Shown: positions 23,555 through 35,588 of the stretch, piece by piece
Layout of the letters: the number at the start of each line of letters is the position of its first letter
How positions within the stretch are numbered: position 1 is the first letter of the stretch
Source of the DNA: Cutaneotrichosporon cavernicola
Taxonomy: Eukaryota > Basidiomycota > Tremellomycetes > Trichosporonales > Trichosporonaceae
NCBI RefSeq assembly: GCF_030864355.1
Contig: NC_083396.1
Coordinates: 310,001-374,000 of the forward strand
Length of the DNA stretch: 64,000 nucleotides
Reading direction: 5' to 3'
Notes under the pieces: model-generated
Told to the model about the DNA's origin: nothing
Seen by the model: the letters and a program-made list of their open reading frames with translations, nothing else
The model's database searches: none
Translations under genes and position numbers: made by a program

Positions 23555-23829
23555 TCAATAAAGTTTGGGACCGTGCTGACGGCGCTGCTTGTTGAGCTCA
23601 TGAATGAGGTCCACTAACACGTCCGGTAGGCGAGGGCGATGCCCGATCTAGTGTACCAGACAAAGGAAGCAGGTCGGCGTACCTGTCGTAGACAAGGTCA
23701 TACCTCGATTGGGCAGCTAGAGTTGCATCTTGTGTCCAGATAGCGGCACTTTTTTTCCCAACACCCCAGGATCCAGGTCCCTCCGCCAAAGACGGATGCA
23801 TGAGGACGCCACCGCGAAGTCCACCGCCA
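23555..23829 (-). CDS. Possible small gene (3' exons), unknown
   Basis: Two exons that join in frame: 23704-23829 and 23555-23647, with a GTATGA donor and CTAG acceptor. They encode a Cys-containing stretch (GCWEKKCRYLDTRC, NSSC) followed by LPDVLVDLIHELNKQRR and a stop. The second exon reads like real helical protein. No start codon is resolved; a 5' exon would lie between about 23830 and 23940, close to the divergent gene at 23949. Treat as tentative. Confidence 0.3.
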
Positions 23830-23948
23830 CTAACAATGCGGAAAATGCCACACTCCGTCCTCAACTTCATCCGACAGTAGACAGCTGACAGACTGTCTCA
23901 TATCCCATCTCCCCCTCCCTCTGGTCTCTTCACCCAACACCAGCCGAC

Positions 23949-24386
23949 ATGAGACGAAGCGTGACCTACTCCACCTCGTCCGACCTCGTGCCCCGGTCGA
24001 CCCACCGCCCCAGCCTCAGCGTGCACCACATGCGCGTGGGAGACAAGACGGCGGACACAGAGACCGAGCCGCGCTTGGGCGTCATCGCCCGCCTAATGGT
24101 CAAATTCACAAAGCCGTTCAAGAAGGGCACAGACACCCAGCATACAGAGGAGGAGCCGGTCGACAGTGAGTCCGTCCGGATCCTGCTGACACCAGGGACC
24201 CCGGAAGTGGTGGAGTCCATATCGGCGGTTGCCATATCCCCACCGTCGTCGCCTCCGATACGCAAGCTTATGATCGATGCGCCGTACACATTAGCGGACC
24301 ATCCTTTCGTCAAGCAGCACCCATATCCGATCAAGATCCGCGACCCGCGACCCAGCACCTCGAGCAGTATCCGGATACAGGGATGA
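23949..24386 (+). CDS. Predicted 145-aa protein, unknown
   Basis: Single exon with a pyrimidine-rich leader before the ATG (CTCCCCCTCCCTCTGG). I recognise no domain. There is a basic patch (LMVKFTKPFKKGTD) in the first half, a Ser/Pro-rich middle (ISPPSSPPIRKLM) and a C-terminus with HPYPIKIRDPRPSTSS. No signal peptide or membrane helix is seen. Composition is like neighbouring genes. The third-position GC pattern and single clean frame support coding. Confidence 0.5.
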   Translation: MRRSVTYSTSSDLVPRSTHRPSLSVHHMRVGDKTADTETEPRLGVIARLMVKFTKPFKKGTDTQHTEEEPVDSESVRILLTPGTPEVVESISAVAISPPSSPPIRKLMIDAPYTLADHPFVKQHPYPIKIRDPRPSTSSSIRIQG

Positions 24387-24649
24387 AGGAGGCCTTTTCC
24401 GTATAGTAGCCGTATTTTTCGACGTTACCATAGCCTTTGTTGTGTGTGTTGCGAGTGGATGGTCGATGCAGATTGGTGTTGACGCTGGGCCACATCCTTT
24501 GGCTGGCTCGTTCTGGCACTGTCGGAAGCATACATCCATTCCCTTATTTACACCCTCCACTTTTTCCACGTGCTGTGCCTCCACACTTGGCTAGATTTTG
24601 GATGCCAGAAAGTCATTCTCCGTCGACATCAACATCTATTCATCTCGCC

Positions 24650-27600
24650 ATGGCAGAGCAAACCCACAGGGCTCATCGCAAGCCCACGGTGGGAAGCAAG
24701 GCCGATAAAAAGGACAAGGCGGCCGGTATCGACCGCTCCTCGGCCAAGGGCTTCAACCCAAAGGTGAGATTGCAACGTTGGGCACACCTGACCACAGGCC
24801 TTCACATCGCAGTCATGGCGCTCGGCCAACATCGCTGCCCGGCGAACCGCCGAAAAGGACCAGAAACGACTCCATGTCCCTCTTGTCAACCGCAACCCCG
24901 ATGAACGCAAGGTCACTGCCCAGAAGGGCCAGGGGATGGACGAGGGCCGCGTCCCACCACCGCCCATCGTTGTTGGTCTCGTCGGCCCGCCTGGCGTCGG
25001 CAAGTCGACCCTCCTCCGCTCCCTCGTACGCCGCTACACCAAGCACAACCTCTCAGAACCCAAGGGTCCCGTCACCGTCGTGAGCGGCAAGACGCGCCGC
25101 ATCACGTTCGTCGAGTGTGGGAACGACCTCAACTCCATGATCGACCTTGGCAAGGTCGTCGACCTCGTGCTCCTCATGATCGACGGCAGTTTTGGTTTCG
25201 AGATGGAGACGTTTGAGTTTCTCAACATCCTCCAGGCGCACGGTTTCCCCAAGGTCGTCGGCATCCTCACGCACCTCGACCTCATCAAGAAACAGTCGAC
25301 CCTCAAGGACACCAAGAAGCGCCTCAAGCACCGATTCTGGACCGAGATCTACCAGGGTGCCAAGCTCATCGGCCTCTCGGGTGTCATTAACGGTCGCTAC
25401 CCCGACGCCGAGATCAACCTGCTCACGCGCTTCATCTCCACCATGAAGTTCCGTCCCCTCGTCTTCCGCAACCAGCACCCCTACCTCCTCGCCGACCGTA
25501 TCCAGGACCTGACGCCTCGTGAGGCGGTCCGAACAAACCCAAAGATGGACCGTACCATCACGCTCTACGGCTACCTGCGCGGTCCCAACTTGCCGGCACG
25601 CAATGCCAAGATCCACATCCCTGGTGCTGGCGACCTTGAGGTGCGCGAGGTTGAGCGCCTGCGCGACCCGTGCCCGTTGCCGACGCTCGAGTCGGAGCGC
25701 CGCCGGAAGATGGGCGAGAAGGCCAAGCTCATTCATGCGCCCATGAGCGACGTGGGCGGCGTCATGTACGACAAGGACGCCGTGTATGTCAACGTCCTCG
25801 GCTCATTCTCCAAGGACAGCGATGCGCCCAAGGGCGAAGGCGAGCGTATGGTCATGGAGATGCAGGAAGCCAACTCGACGCTCGCCGACGCCATCAAGAA
25901 CTCGGAGATCCGCCTGTTCGGTGACTCGTCTGGCGCGCTCCGTATCGAAGAGGAGAGTGGTCGGCGCGTGCGTCGCCGTGCCGAGCCCCGCTCCGGCGGA
26001 CCCGTCCTCGGCGCAGCCGACGACGACGAGTCAGACTTTGACGATGAGTTTGACGACGAAGACGGTTTCGCGCGCGTTGAGGAGATGGACGACGACGACG
26101 AGCAGGATGGTGATGCCATGTACGCGGATTCGGACTCGGACAACGACCTCTCCATGGCCACCAGTTTCCAGCAGGACGGCAAACGCGTCGACATGTCGGA
26201 CGAGGAGTATGAGGGTGACGAGGCTGAAGTCGACAGCGACGTGGAGGACGTGCCGCGGTGGAAGCAGAACCTCTCCCAGCGTGCAGCAGCCAACTTTGCC
26301 GAAAGGATGCAGAGGCGGCGTGACCTCATGTCGATTATCTATGGCGACGAGCTGTCACCCGAGGAGATCGCTGCGGGCAGGTCACGTCCGTCGTCGGCCG
26401 ACGCCGAGTCGAGCAGGATGGCCCTCGAGAACGAGGGCTTCGTCCGCGTTTCAGGCGACGACAACTCGGGCGACGATGATGACCATCTCAAGGTGTCGTA
26501 CGACCCTGCAGCGCTCGAGGCCCGTTGGTCTGACGAGGGGCTGCTCGACTCGTTGCAGAGTATGTTCATCTCAGGCAAGATGGGCGACGAGACCGCCGAA
26601 GGCCTGCCCTACGAGGAAGAGGGTGGCGACTTTGAGGACCTTGAGGGTGGGGAGGACGGTGACAACGTTCCGTACGTTGGCGTCAAGCCGGCCGGCGCAC
26701 CCCAGTCGGCGGAGGAGATGGAGGCAGCCCGCCAAGATGCACTCGACAAGAAGAAGAAGGCGCTCGCGGCCAAGTTTGACGAGCAGTACGACGATGACTC
26801 AGACGGCGAGGGCGGCAAGATGGACTTCTACGACCAGCAGAAGGCCGAGATGGCCAAGCAGCGCGAGATGAACGAGACCGAGTTCGAAGGCATGGACTCG
26901 AACGCGCGTGCGCAGATCGAGGGCTTCCGCTCAGGATCGTACGTCCGCCTCGAGATCGACAACGTGCCGTGCGAACTCGTCGAGAACTTTGACCCCAAGT
27001 TCCCGATCATCGTTGGCGGTCTGCTCCAGGCAGAGGAGTCGTTTGGATACATCACAGTCCGTATCAAGCGCCACCGTTGGTTCACCAAGACGCTCAAGAC
27101 CAACAACCCGCTCATCTTCTCGCTGGGTTGGCGCCGCTTCCAGACCCTCCCGCTGTACCACCTCGATGACCACTCGATCCGCAACCGCATGCTCAAGTAC
27201 ACACCTGAGCATATGCACTGCTTCGCGACGTTCTATGGCCCTGTCAGCGCGCCGAACACGGGTTTCGCCGCGTTCAACACGCTGGCAGACGACGTCCCTG
27301 GCTTCCGCATCTCGGCGACTGGTGTGGTCCTCGATATCGACCGCAGCACCAAGATCGTCAAGAAGCTCAAGCTCACCGGTGCACCGTACAAGATCTTCAA
27401 GAACACGGCATTCATTAAGGACATGTTCAACTCGGCGCTCGAGGTGGCCAAGTTCGAGGGTGCCAATATTCGCACGGTTTCAGGCATCCGTGGTCAGGTG
27501 AAGCGCGCACTGTCAAAGCCCGACGGCGCGTTCCGCGCGACCTTTGAGGACAAGATCCTCATGTCGGACATTGTCTTCTTGCGCGCGTGGTACTCGATTG

Positions 27601-28133
27601 AGCCGAAGAAGCTGTACAATCCTGTCACCTCGCTTCTTCTTTCGAACAAGAGGGGGTGGCAGGGGATGCGCCTTACCGGCCAGATCCGTCGCGATGAGCA
27701 GGTCGACACGCCACTCGACCCCAACTCGGCATACCGCACGATTGAGCGCAGCGCCCGCAAGTTCAACCCGCTCAAGATCCCGCGCAAGCTCCAGTCCGAC
27801 CTGCCATACGCGTCCAAGCCCAAGATCATGAAGGCCCAGAACAAGCCGACATACCTCCAGTCGCGTGCTGTCGTGCTTGGCGACGAGGAGAAGAAGGCCG
27901 TTGCGCTGCTCCAGCAGATTCAGAGTCTGGAGAAGGACAAGAAGGCTCGTCGGCACGCCAAGAAGGAGGAGAACAGGTCCGCGCACCGGAAGAAGATCGA
28001 CGAGAGCGAGGAGCGCCGCGCCGAGAAGATCCGCGCCGAGCGCAAGGCCCACCTCCGCACCGAGGCGATCAAGCGCAAGCACCAGGAGGCAGCGGCAGAG
28101 TCCGGCGGGCGTGGGAAGAGGAAGCGCACTTAG
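24650..28133 (+). CDS. BMS1: Ribosome biogenesis GTPase Bms1
   Basis: Two exons: 24650-24763 and 24798-28133 (34-nt intron), giving 1149 aa, the usual Bms1 length. The N-terminus [16 protein letters not shown] and the [17 protein letters not shown] block (rebuilt by splicing) are conserved in Bms1/Tsr1. The GTPase domain has P-loop GPPGVGKST (about 101-109) and THLD as the G4-like motif. An acidic central region (about residues 360-480, Asp/Glu runs) precedes the C-terminal Bms1/Tsr1 domain ([21 protein letters not shown] region, [10 protein letters not shown]) and a Lys/Arg/Glu-rich coiled tail. In the nucleolus Bms1 loads Rcl1 onto the 90S pre-ribosome for 40S subunit maturation. The tail ends GRGKRKRT, likely nuclear localisation. 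Confidence 0.97.
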
Positions 28134-28311
28134 ATGGGATATGCATGTCTGTATTTGGTCTTGAGCATGGCAGACGGCAGATAGCAGAAGAGAAGCGGAA
28201 TGCGGGGTACCCCATTGACACGTGGTGGGACAGCACATCAGCGATAATGAAACCGACCACCTTCCTCGTCATCTGTCAACATTGCAACATTACCCACAAC
28301 CCGCGCCCGGC

Positions 28312-31300
28312 ATGTCTGAACTGCATGTCGAGCGCACACCGCGCCGACGCTCGACCGTTGCCGAGTCGTTCATTGGTGCGTGCTGCTCCGCTACTGTCGT
28401 TCAGCAGATGTTCATCAGGCAAGATCCTGACGCCAGATACAAAAGCGTTCCTTTCTGACCGCTTTGACGTACACGACTACGCCAATGCTGTGCTGCAAGG
28501 AAAGGCGTACGACCCAGATGCAGGGATACTGCTATCAGGCTCGACAGCGAAGGAGGGTGACGCGGGACCGAGCCGACGGCAGGAGGAGAAGGGCGACCTT
28601 GGACTCGAGGTAGCGCGGCTGAACTACGGTATCGTGAGTACGGCCTTTTCAGCTGATAGACTGGTAGTTTGCTGACATCTCAGGAAGATGTGACGAAGCA
28701 ACTGCGGCAGGAGGTGAGTCCGCTACGGATTTCAATAGAGCTGACATTCAGATCACCACATCGTATCCCCTCCTCCTCAACCACCTCACGACCTCACTCG
28801 CCCTCAGCTCGCAGCTCTCGCCAATCCGTTCGTCGCTCAACTCGCTCTCCTCCAGCATCGACCGACTTCACACCAAGATCCATACACCGCACGTGCAGCT
28901 TGCGCTCCTGGTCCGGCGGCTGCGCCTCTTGGCGCTGAGCTCCGACTTGTCGAGACGCGCTGCGCGCTTCGTACTCGTCGCCCGCCGCCTCGAGGGGCAG
29001 ATGGAGCGCTTGAAAGCCGCGCCTGCACCAGCAACTGGTAGTGGGGCCAACTCGCCTGCGCCAGGCGTGGGGGAGAAGGAAATCGAGTTGGCCAAGGCGG
29101 CTCTGAGCGTTGCCGAGCTCGACGCACTCCTCGCCCCATCCGAGGATGAGGATCAGGGGGAGGACATCGAGGGCGATGGAGAGGGTAGTTCGACCGCGCC
29201 GCTCCCTCTGCAGAGCCTTGAGCTTGTGGAGGCCTACGTCCCCGTCGTAGACAAAGCGCGTGACACCATCATCACCGAGATGGAGAGTATGGTGCGCGTC
29301 GGCCTCGCGAATCTCAACCAACCCCTCATCTCGTCGTCCCTCCAGACAGCGCACGACCTTCGCCTCCTCCCCGACCTCGTGTCTAACCTCGTTGCCGACC
29401 TAAACGATACCGTCACACTGCGCGTGCAACGTGCTTTGGACTCGGCTGCAATCGGTCGCGAAGTCGCCGGGAAGGGTGAGCTGACAAAAGCTCTCGCGCC
29501 TGACACCAGAAACATCCCACGCTATCCGTTTCACGACGCGATCACGCCAGCAGACGGAGCCGTCGAGCTCGAACGTTGGGCCATGGACTGCTGTACTGTG
29601 GAACCGCCTGGAGCGTGTCATTGAAGACGTGGCTGTGTGCTGCATCAAGGTGTACACGCTCGAGAAGGTACTGCGCATCAAGCGTGACGCCGTCACCAAT
29701 GCCGAGTTCCTAGAGGAGGTGATGCAGGTGAGTTCCAATCATACGACCCCGAAGCTCATCACAGAAACTCGACGAGAAGCCGAGTTTTACGTTCTGGACG
29801 ACACTGGCGACTGCCCTCGAGTCACAATGCAAGGAGGCCGCGCGATGTACGCTACTTCCCATGAGAAAACACGCAGCTAACGTTAGCGAACGGATGGCTC
29901 CAGCAGGCCCTCAGCAACGGGTACCCCAGATTGCTGCGTCTATTCCACGACTTCTTCGCCAAGATCGCGGTGCACACCGACACCGTCTACACCCGCGAGA
30001 CCCAAAGGTGCGTCAGCCTCTAATGGTACAATGAAGCTGATGGCAGTCCTGAAGCAGTTCTTGCTCTGCGCTCGGTCTCGACGTTCGAGTCGTTGTATCT
30101 CTCGCGCTCGACGTCGCGCATGTCTGACGCAGTGTCGTCCGCCATGTCGCACTACAGCGTACCGAGGGGAACGGCACCAAGCGCCACTGAAGGTGTCAAC
30201 ATCGCGCGCGCGATCACAAACGAGCTCGACTCTGCGCGATTCGACCCTCTTCTTGTCCGCACTGTCGCTCGCAACGCCGTCAAGGTGCTCAACACGCTCA
30301 GGACAAGGACAGACGGAGCAGTGAGTGTTGGCATTCAGTTGGCCAAGCAAGAAGAGCTGACATCCAGCTTGTCCGTGACTTCACCGCGACGTCACTCATC
30401 GGCCCAACGGCGACGCCTGCAGCGATCCTCAACGCGCAGTTCACGAGCTGCCTGTACCACTGCACGCTCAACCTCTCCGACCTCGAGCCGCAGTTCGGGT
30501 CCAAGGTGGCCGAGATCCTCGCCCCGCCCGTCAAGTCATTGGAAGACACGTACCGCCGCGTGACGGACTCGCTGGACATCGCAATCAAGCGCGAGTTCTC
30601 GACAATCCTCGCGCGCATTCACCGCGTCGACTTCAGTAAGCCGGTCGACCCGATGGCCATGAGCAACAGCAGCAGCCCGTACATGCAGGACTTGCTTGAC
30701 AAGCTCAATTTCCTCCGCCTCGAGGTGCTCGGTCGCACGTCGCTGGGCGAGTTCATGAGACAATGGTAAGTCGTCACAGCACAGCTGAGTTACCCTGATC
30801 AGAAACTCACTCCAGGGTGCTCTCATTGAGCAAGTACCTGATCAAGACGTTCCTGCTGCACGCCTCCATAGCACGGCCGATGGGCGAGAGCGGGCGGTTG
30901 AAGCTGACGGGCAACATGACTGAGTTCGAGATGGGCCTCCAGAACTTCTTGAACACGGGAAGAGTGCAGGGTGCGCGCGGCGGTGTCCGCGTGGCCGACA
31001 TCGGCGAGGAGTACCTCGCGCTCCGCACGTTCCGGACACTCCTGTTCGCGGACAGAGCTGGGCTGACCAACCCCGTCGAGACGGTGCACCTCCCGCCGCT
31101 TATCGTGCTGCACCACATCATTGTGCGTTCGCCTCTCCGCCTGCCGCACGAGGTGCACGGATGGAGTGAGGCCGAGTACGTGCTCTGGGCGCAGAAGCAC
31201 GAGGACGAGCACGAGCAGTGGGACCTGCTCGAGAAGGCGGTCGACGACCAGGTCGCTGTCGCGTCCACGCCAGGCGTCGGACACGATGACGAGGACCGCG

Positions 31301-31407
31301 AGACTGTCGAGCTTGTCCGGGAAGTGCTCGAGCACGCCAGACATCACCACGAGCGTGACCGCGACCACGCCCCGCATCACCACAGGCGCAGCGCCTCGCG
31401 GTCATGA
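28312..31407 (+). CDS. COG5: Conserved oligomeric Golgi complex subunit 5 (Cog5)
   Basis: Ten exons: 28312-28375, 28419-28633, 28684-28713, 28752-29475, 29510-29727, 29765-29846, 29887-30007, 30047-30320, 30368-30765 and 30816-31407, giving 905 aa with all phases matching. The N-terminal helical region fits COG5: the FDVHDYANAVLQGK opening, then LSSQLSPIRSSLNSLSSSID and KIHTPHVQLALLVRRLRLL. C-terminal YLIKTFLLHASIARPMGESG matches the conserved COG5 tail. COG5 belongs to lobe B of the eight-subunit tether for retrograde vesicles at the Golgi, and its loss perturbs glycosylation. It is largely alpha-helical with no membrane segment. Exon 3 is only 30 nt. The His/Arg-rich C-terminus (DITTSVT frame excluded) ends HHHRRSASRS. 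It is convergent with VPS23, 84 bp between stops. Confidence 0.9.
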
Positions 31408-31491
31408 AGTAAGATTAGGCAATGCATCTTGGTCCAACTTGTCGTCATGTCATTAAGCGTTGCCAATCTATACCTGAAGGGCCCGACTGCT

Positions 31492-33595
31492 CTATGATGA
31501 CCACGACGCCTGTCCCATACCTTCCTGGATGCGCTCGATGAGGGCACGCTTCATGTACTGCTCGCGCGCGAGTGACCGTACAGCCTTGAGGTATCGGTCC
31601 AAGTCGATGCGCTCAGCATCTAACGCCCGCGTGAGGTGGTACATAGTGTCGCTGAGCGCGTTGTCCTCGGCCACAAGTTCGACGAGTCTGGAGTCAGCTT
31701 AGAGGGAGTCAAAGGAGCTCACTGATTATGCACGATCGAGATGCTGCACACCACTTCGTCGACGCTCACGTCGCCGCGCTGTTCGAGCTCGGCGACCCGC
31801 GCCTCGCCCTTCTCGACGACACCCTGCATGCGCGCTCCAACGGCATCGCACACCTTCTTGACGGCCTCGAGGCGTGCCATCTCATCGCGGATTGCAGGCT
31901 CGCCTGTGGCCAAGTCCTCGCGCCGCTCCACGAGGTGCGCCTTCTGCGACTGCAGAGAGTGCATGAGCGGCGGGACGGCGGCTGTGAGGTGCGGAAGCAG
32001 AACCGCGTGCAGGTGGAGCACGGACGGCGGAGGTGGTTTGGACGGTGGGACGGGAGGTGCGTCCCCCACGTCGTCGGGGATGGCGGTTGTCGTCGTCTCG
32101 GGCGAAGAGGACATGAGATCTGGAGGCCGTTGAGGAGCCAGAGCGGGCGCTGGAGGCTGCGGAGGCTGCTGCGGCAGGGCGTACTGCTGCGGGTATCCGG
32201 GGCCGGCTGGCGGCGCGTAAGGCCCAGGCTGAGGCTGGTAAGGCGCAGCGTAGACGCCAGGCAGCGCTCCGTAAGGCTGCGGGTGCTGAGGGGGCTGGGT
32301 TTGGGGAGGGGCCGGGAGAGGGGGTTGCTGGACACCGGGCGGTGGGCCCCACATCTGCTGTGCTGGATATGGTGGCATCTGCGGGGGAGGGGGAGGGGGA
32401 GGGGACTGCTGGCCTGGGTGGCCGGGGTGCGGAGGCTGCCCAAACGGCGGCAGCGACACAGGTGTCGCATTCAACAGCGCACCGCCTGCCGAAGACGCAG
32501 GTGAGAACGAAGGGCTCTGCGTGTTCGCGCGTGGAGGAGGGAACTGCGGCCGCTGTGGGAGCGGCGGCACCTGCCCAGGCCGAAGGGGGACGGGCGGCGT
32601 AGTGGGTGGGGGAGACGTTCGGTCACTTGAGGATGGTTGGGACTGACGCGCATAGCCAGGCAGCACCTCGCCGTTAGTATATGATCGCGGCGGTGGCGCG
32701 GGTTGCGTTGACGCTTGTGATTGGGCCGGTGAGCGTGGCTGGGAGGACGGCCGCTCTGGAGGCTTAGCGTAGACTGGAGGCGCAGCGGAGAAGATCTCGG
32801 TGAGCTTCGTAAGGAGCGCTGGGATTGTGCGGTTAGAGGTCTGGTGTCAGCTAGCTACGAATAAGAGAGAGCTGAGCCTGCCACGTTCCCTCGACCGCTA
32901 AGCGTGACGACTTCAAGAGTGGTGGGAAGGGACATCGCCTCTGCAAAGATGCCACTCACCGGCCAGCTCGACCACCAATGCTCGACGACCTCCTCTCGCA
33001 CACGGCCTCCCGGATCTACTTCACGGCTCTTGCGTACACCCATCCCCGCTGTCGGCACAACGAATGTCATCGGCGCCCGGCGGGGATATTCGTGGGGCAC
33101 CCAGACGTGGACGGGGATCTGGTACGTCGCGCCGCGGTAGTTGATGGGCAACGTGCCATGTAGAAGGAGAAGCAGTGCCGTTTGTCCGGAATCGAAGGCT
33201 GGATGTTAGCGCCTCGAAACGGACCGAGGAAGGTGACAAGGCTGACTGTCCTTCTATGGATTGGCACAGCCTGCACAAACACCAAGCGTCGGAGGATCAG
33301 AGACCACCAAGCTTACGGCGGAGCGTGCGTGTACTGAGGAGCCCGACAGCTACTCGGCCGAGTCCCAGTCCCCTTTATGCAGAGCTCGTGGACACATAGT
33401 GAGTTGTGAGACGTCGGCTGAGCAGACGGCAAGAGCAGGAGGAAGGCCGCGACACTCACTGAAGGCATCTGTCTTGACCTGCAGCGTGCGGTACGAGCCA
33501 AGCAGGCCGAGAACCTCTGATAGGATACGCTCATGACCCGGGTAGGGCCGTAAGACGTTCTTGAGCCAGTCGCGCGTGAGGTCGAGCGACGACAT
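31492..33595 (-). CDS. VPS23: ESCRT-I subunit Vps23/TSG101
   Basis: Four exons: 33460-33595, 32960-33198, 31723-32840 and 31492-31687, giving 562 aa. The first intron (261 nt) is long for this window; removing it rebuilds the UEV signature KTDAFTFDSGQTALLLLHGT followed by LPINYRGATYQIPVHVWVP. The UEV domain spans about residues 1-140 and binds ubiquitin and PTAP-type ligands. A long Pro/Gln-rich linker (about 150-390) follows, then a coiled coil (AVPPLMHSLQSQKAHLVERR) and the C-terminal steadiness box (SDTMYHLTRALDAERIDLDR). ESCRT-I sorts ubiquitylated cargo into multivesicular bodies. In basidiomycetes the same complex supports Rim101 alkaline-pH signalling (family knowledge). The start is divergent from the small membrane protein, 229 bp away. 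Confidence 0.93.
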
Positions 33596-33824
33596 GGCTA
33601 AGTGATAAAGAGTGGATAAGGGAGTGATAGTGGCGATGATGCGCGACATCACGTCAAAGTGGCCCCGCAACCGTTGCTTCCGTTCCCTCCACCACTCTAT
33701 TTCCTTTAACCGTCAACCTTCCTTCACGCACGCCACCAGCCCAGCAGCTACAACAAGGCCAACACGAATCGCACCGAGAAGAGTGCATCGGTCTCGCTGA
33801 ACGATTCTGCTGCTCCAACTAGGC

Positions 33825-34221
33825 ATGGACGGCTTGCCAATCCGGACATCGCGCCGCCCCGCCAATCTCCGCCGCGCTGGACCCAGGCCAGGCGACGCGG
33901 GAACGCATGCCGTCGGCGGCGACATGGTCAACAGCATGAAGCGACGCGGTCTCCGACCGTCCAAGTGGGTCCTTTACCGCCCATGGGTTCTCGGTAAGTC
34001 GTTTCTCAAACCCCACCTTTCTGCTTCGACTAACAACAGTTGCCGTTGCCCTCGTGCTCCTTCTTATCCTCAACACGGCCTGGCTCCAACGTATCAACCG
34101 GCGCGTTGTCAGCAAGGGCGGGTGGGACCACGTCGTGCCCTCGGCTCGGCGACATGTAGCGGGCTGGGTCGAGAATCTCGCAGCGCGGATCGACTCTGGG
34201 GTCAAACACGACGAGATGTGA
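33825..34221 (+). CDS. Small single-pass membrane protein (116 aa), unknown
   Basis: Two exons: 33825-33993 and 34040-34221. The 46-nt intron has a GTAAGT donor and a CGACTAACAACAG end, and the join is in frame. The N-terminal half is basic and Pro/Arg-rich (RRPANLRRAGPRPGD, MKRRGLRPSKWVLYRPW), followed by one transmembrane helix (VAVALVLLLILNTAWL) split by the intron, then a short tail (RRVVSKGGWDHVVPSARRHV). The positive-inside pattern suggests N-terminus in the cytosol. I do not recognise the family. Confidence 0.65.
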
Positions 34222-35588
34222 GGCGGCTCTCAGGCTCTTCGGTGAATAAGCTCATGGGGTCCAAGCTGATGCCAGGAGTGGTCCCTTGACGAAAGCATGT
34301 CCCTCACAGCTCGCACCCCAATAGCGATGGCTAGTTGAGGGTGCATTGGAAAGTCTGCTCTGGTTGACCAGACTTGGAGGGTTGGTGCCGATGTGCCCCG
34401 TCGAGCCCCTATTTTTTGCTTCTCAATCCTGGTCAGAAGCACTCGGCTGCGATTCACTGCTTCGGAGGCGCGATCCATACGCCCATCCCTCGGACCGATC
34501 CGTCCTTCGTGCTTGTCAACACTTGCCAACCACCTATGGCGTAGCCCCAAACACGACCCGCAGAGGTATAAGAGCATGGGTGTCTCTCTCTTGCTATCGT
34601 GATCTCTACTCCAGCTCCCCCGGTTCCCCCCTGGCGTCTGTCGCGGCATGTAACGGCGCCGCGTATATGCATGAGCTGACCAAGAGCGTGATTCCACTGG
34701 AGAATTGAGGGACCCAAGTGTTTACACCACGTGGAAGCGAGAGGTGCCTTCATGAAAACATTGATGAACGCGTCGCACCCATCAGAGCAGAGAGGTGATG
34801 AGTTTGGGCCAGATTTGGGCCAGATTTGGATGGAAACCAAAGCACTAAAGAGCAACCAAAAGTACTAGGGTAAAATGAGGGAAAAAAGGTGCGAGGATTG
34901 CAAGGATGTGTGGGGTACGGATGAAGATTGTATCTAGACCATTTGATGGATGATTAGTTTCCTAATGAGGATATTACAGAGCCTTGTCAGGTAACATTAA
35001 CCCCCTCGTCCCTGGAACCGCCTTTCGTCTGGGCTTGTTAGCCGTGTGCGGCAATTGGGAGGGGCGCATGTGCTAACTGTTTAGCACAGTATGAGGTTTT
35101 CTGGGTGGTGGGTAGTATGGGTCGGGTAGTACAGTATTGAGGCACAACATGCACCAAGTACCAAGTACAGTACGCGTTGTTGTTACAGTCAACCAAGTCA
35201 AGGTGAGACGACGTCTCAGAAACTGCACGCAATCCACTCGATCATCCATCCATCCATCATCTTCTCTCTCCTATCTATCTCTCTCTCTCTCTCTCTCTGT
35301 CGCATCCCGCTCGCATCACCCCAACTCCGTCGCTGCCAACTCGACATTTCAACCCCCCTCCAGCACAGCTCCCACGCCAACTCCCTATTCGAGGGTCTCC
35401 GCCCAACCATTCGCTTTCAACAACATCTCCTCGCCCCGTTCTCCCAATCCGTTCGTTGTGTTTGTCTCATCCAATAGCTCTCAGCCAAACCCACAACGCC
35501 CACTTTATAAACAAACTCGCCGCCTACCGTCCATCGGCATCCCCACCGGCGCTCATCCACAATCACCGGTTCACAGCTGTCGCCGCAC
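34222..35588. other. Intergenic region with microsatellite, upstream of the Byr4-like gene
   Basis: About 1.4 kb. It contains a short direct repeat (TTTGGGCCAGA twice, about 34803-34825) and a (CT)n tract at about 35275-35300 about 290 bp before the next start codon. The 155-codon frame on the minus strand (34230-34697) does not look like protein. No gene is supported. Confidence 0.45.
35275..35300. repeat. (CT)n microsatellite
   Basis: A run of about 11 CT dinucleotides lies in the leader/promoter region of the Byr4-like gene, preceded by CATC and TCTAT repeats. Confidence 0.85.

Noticed and set aside
34230..34697. 155-codon minus-strand frame between the small membrane protein and the Byr4-like gene
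   Set aside because: Composition Arg/Ser/His-rich with no conserved pattern; plus-strand frames equally open.
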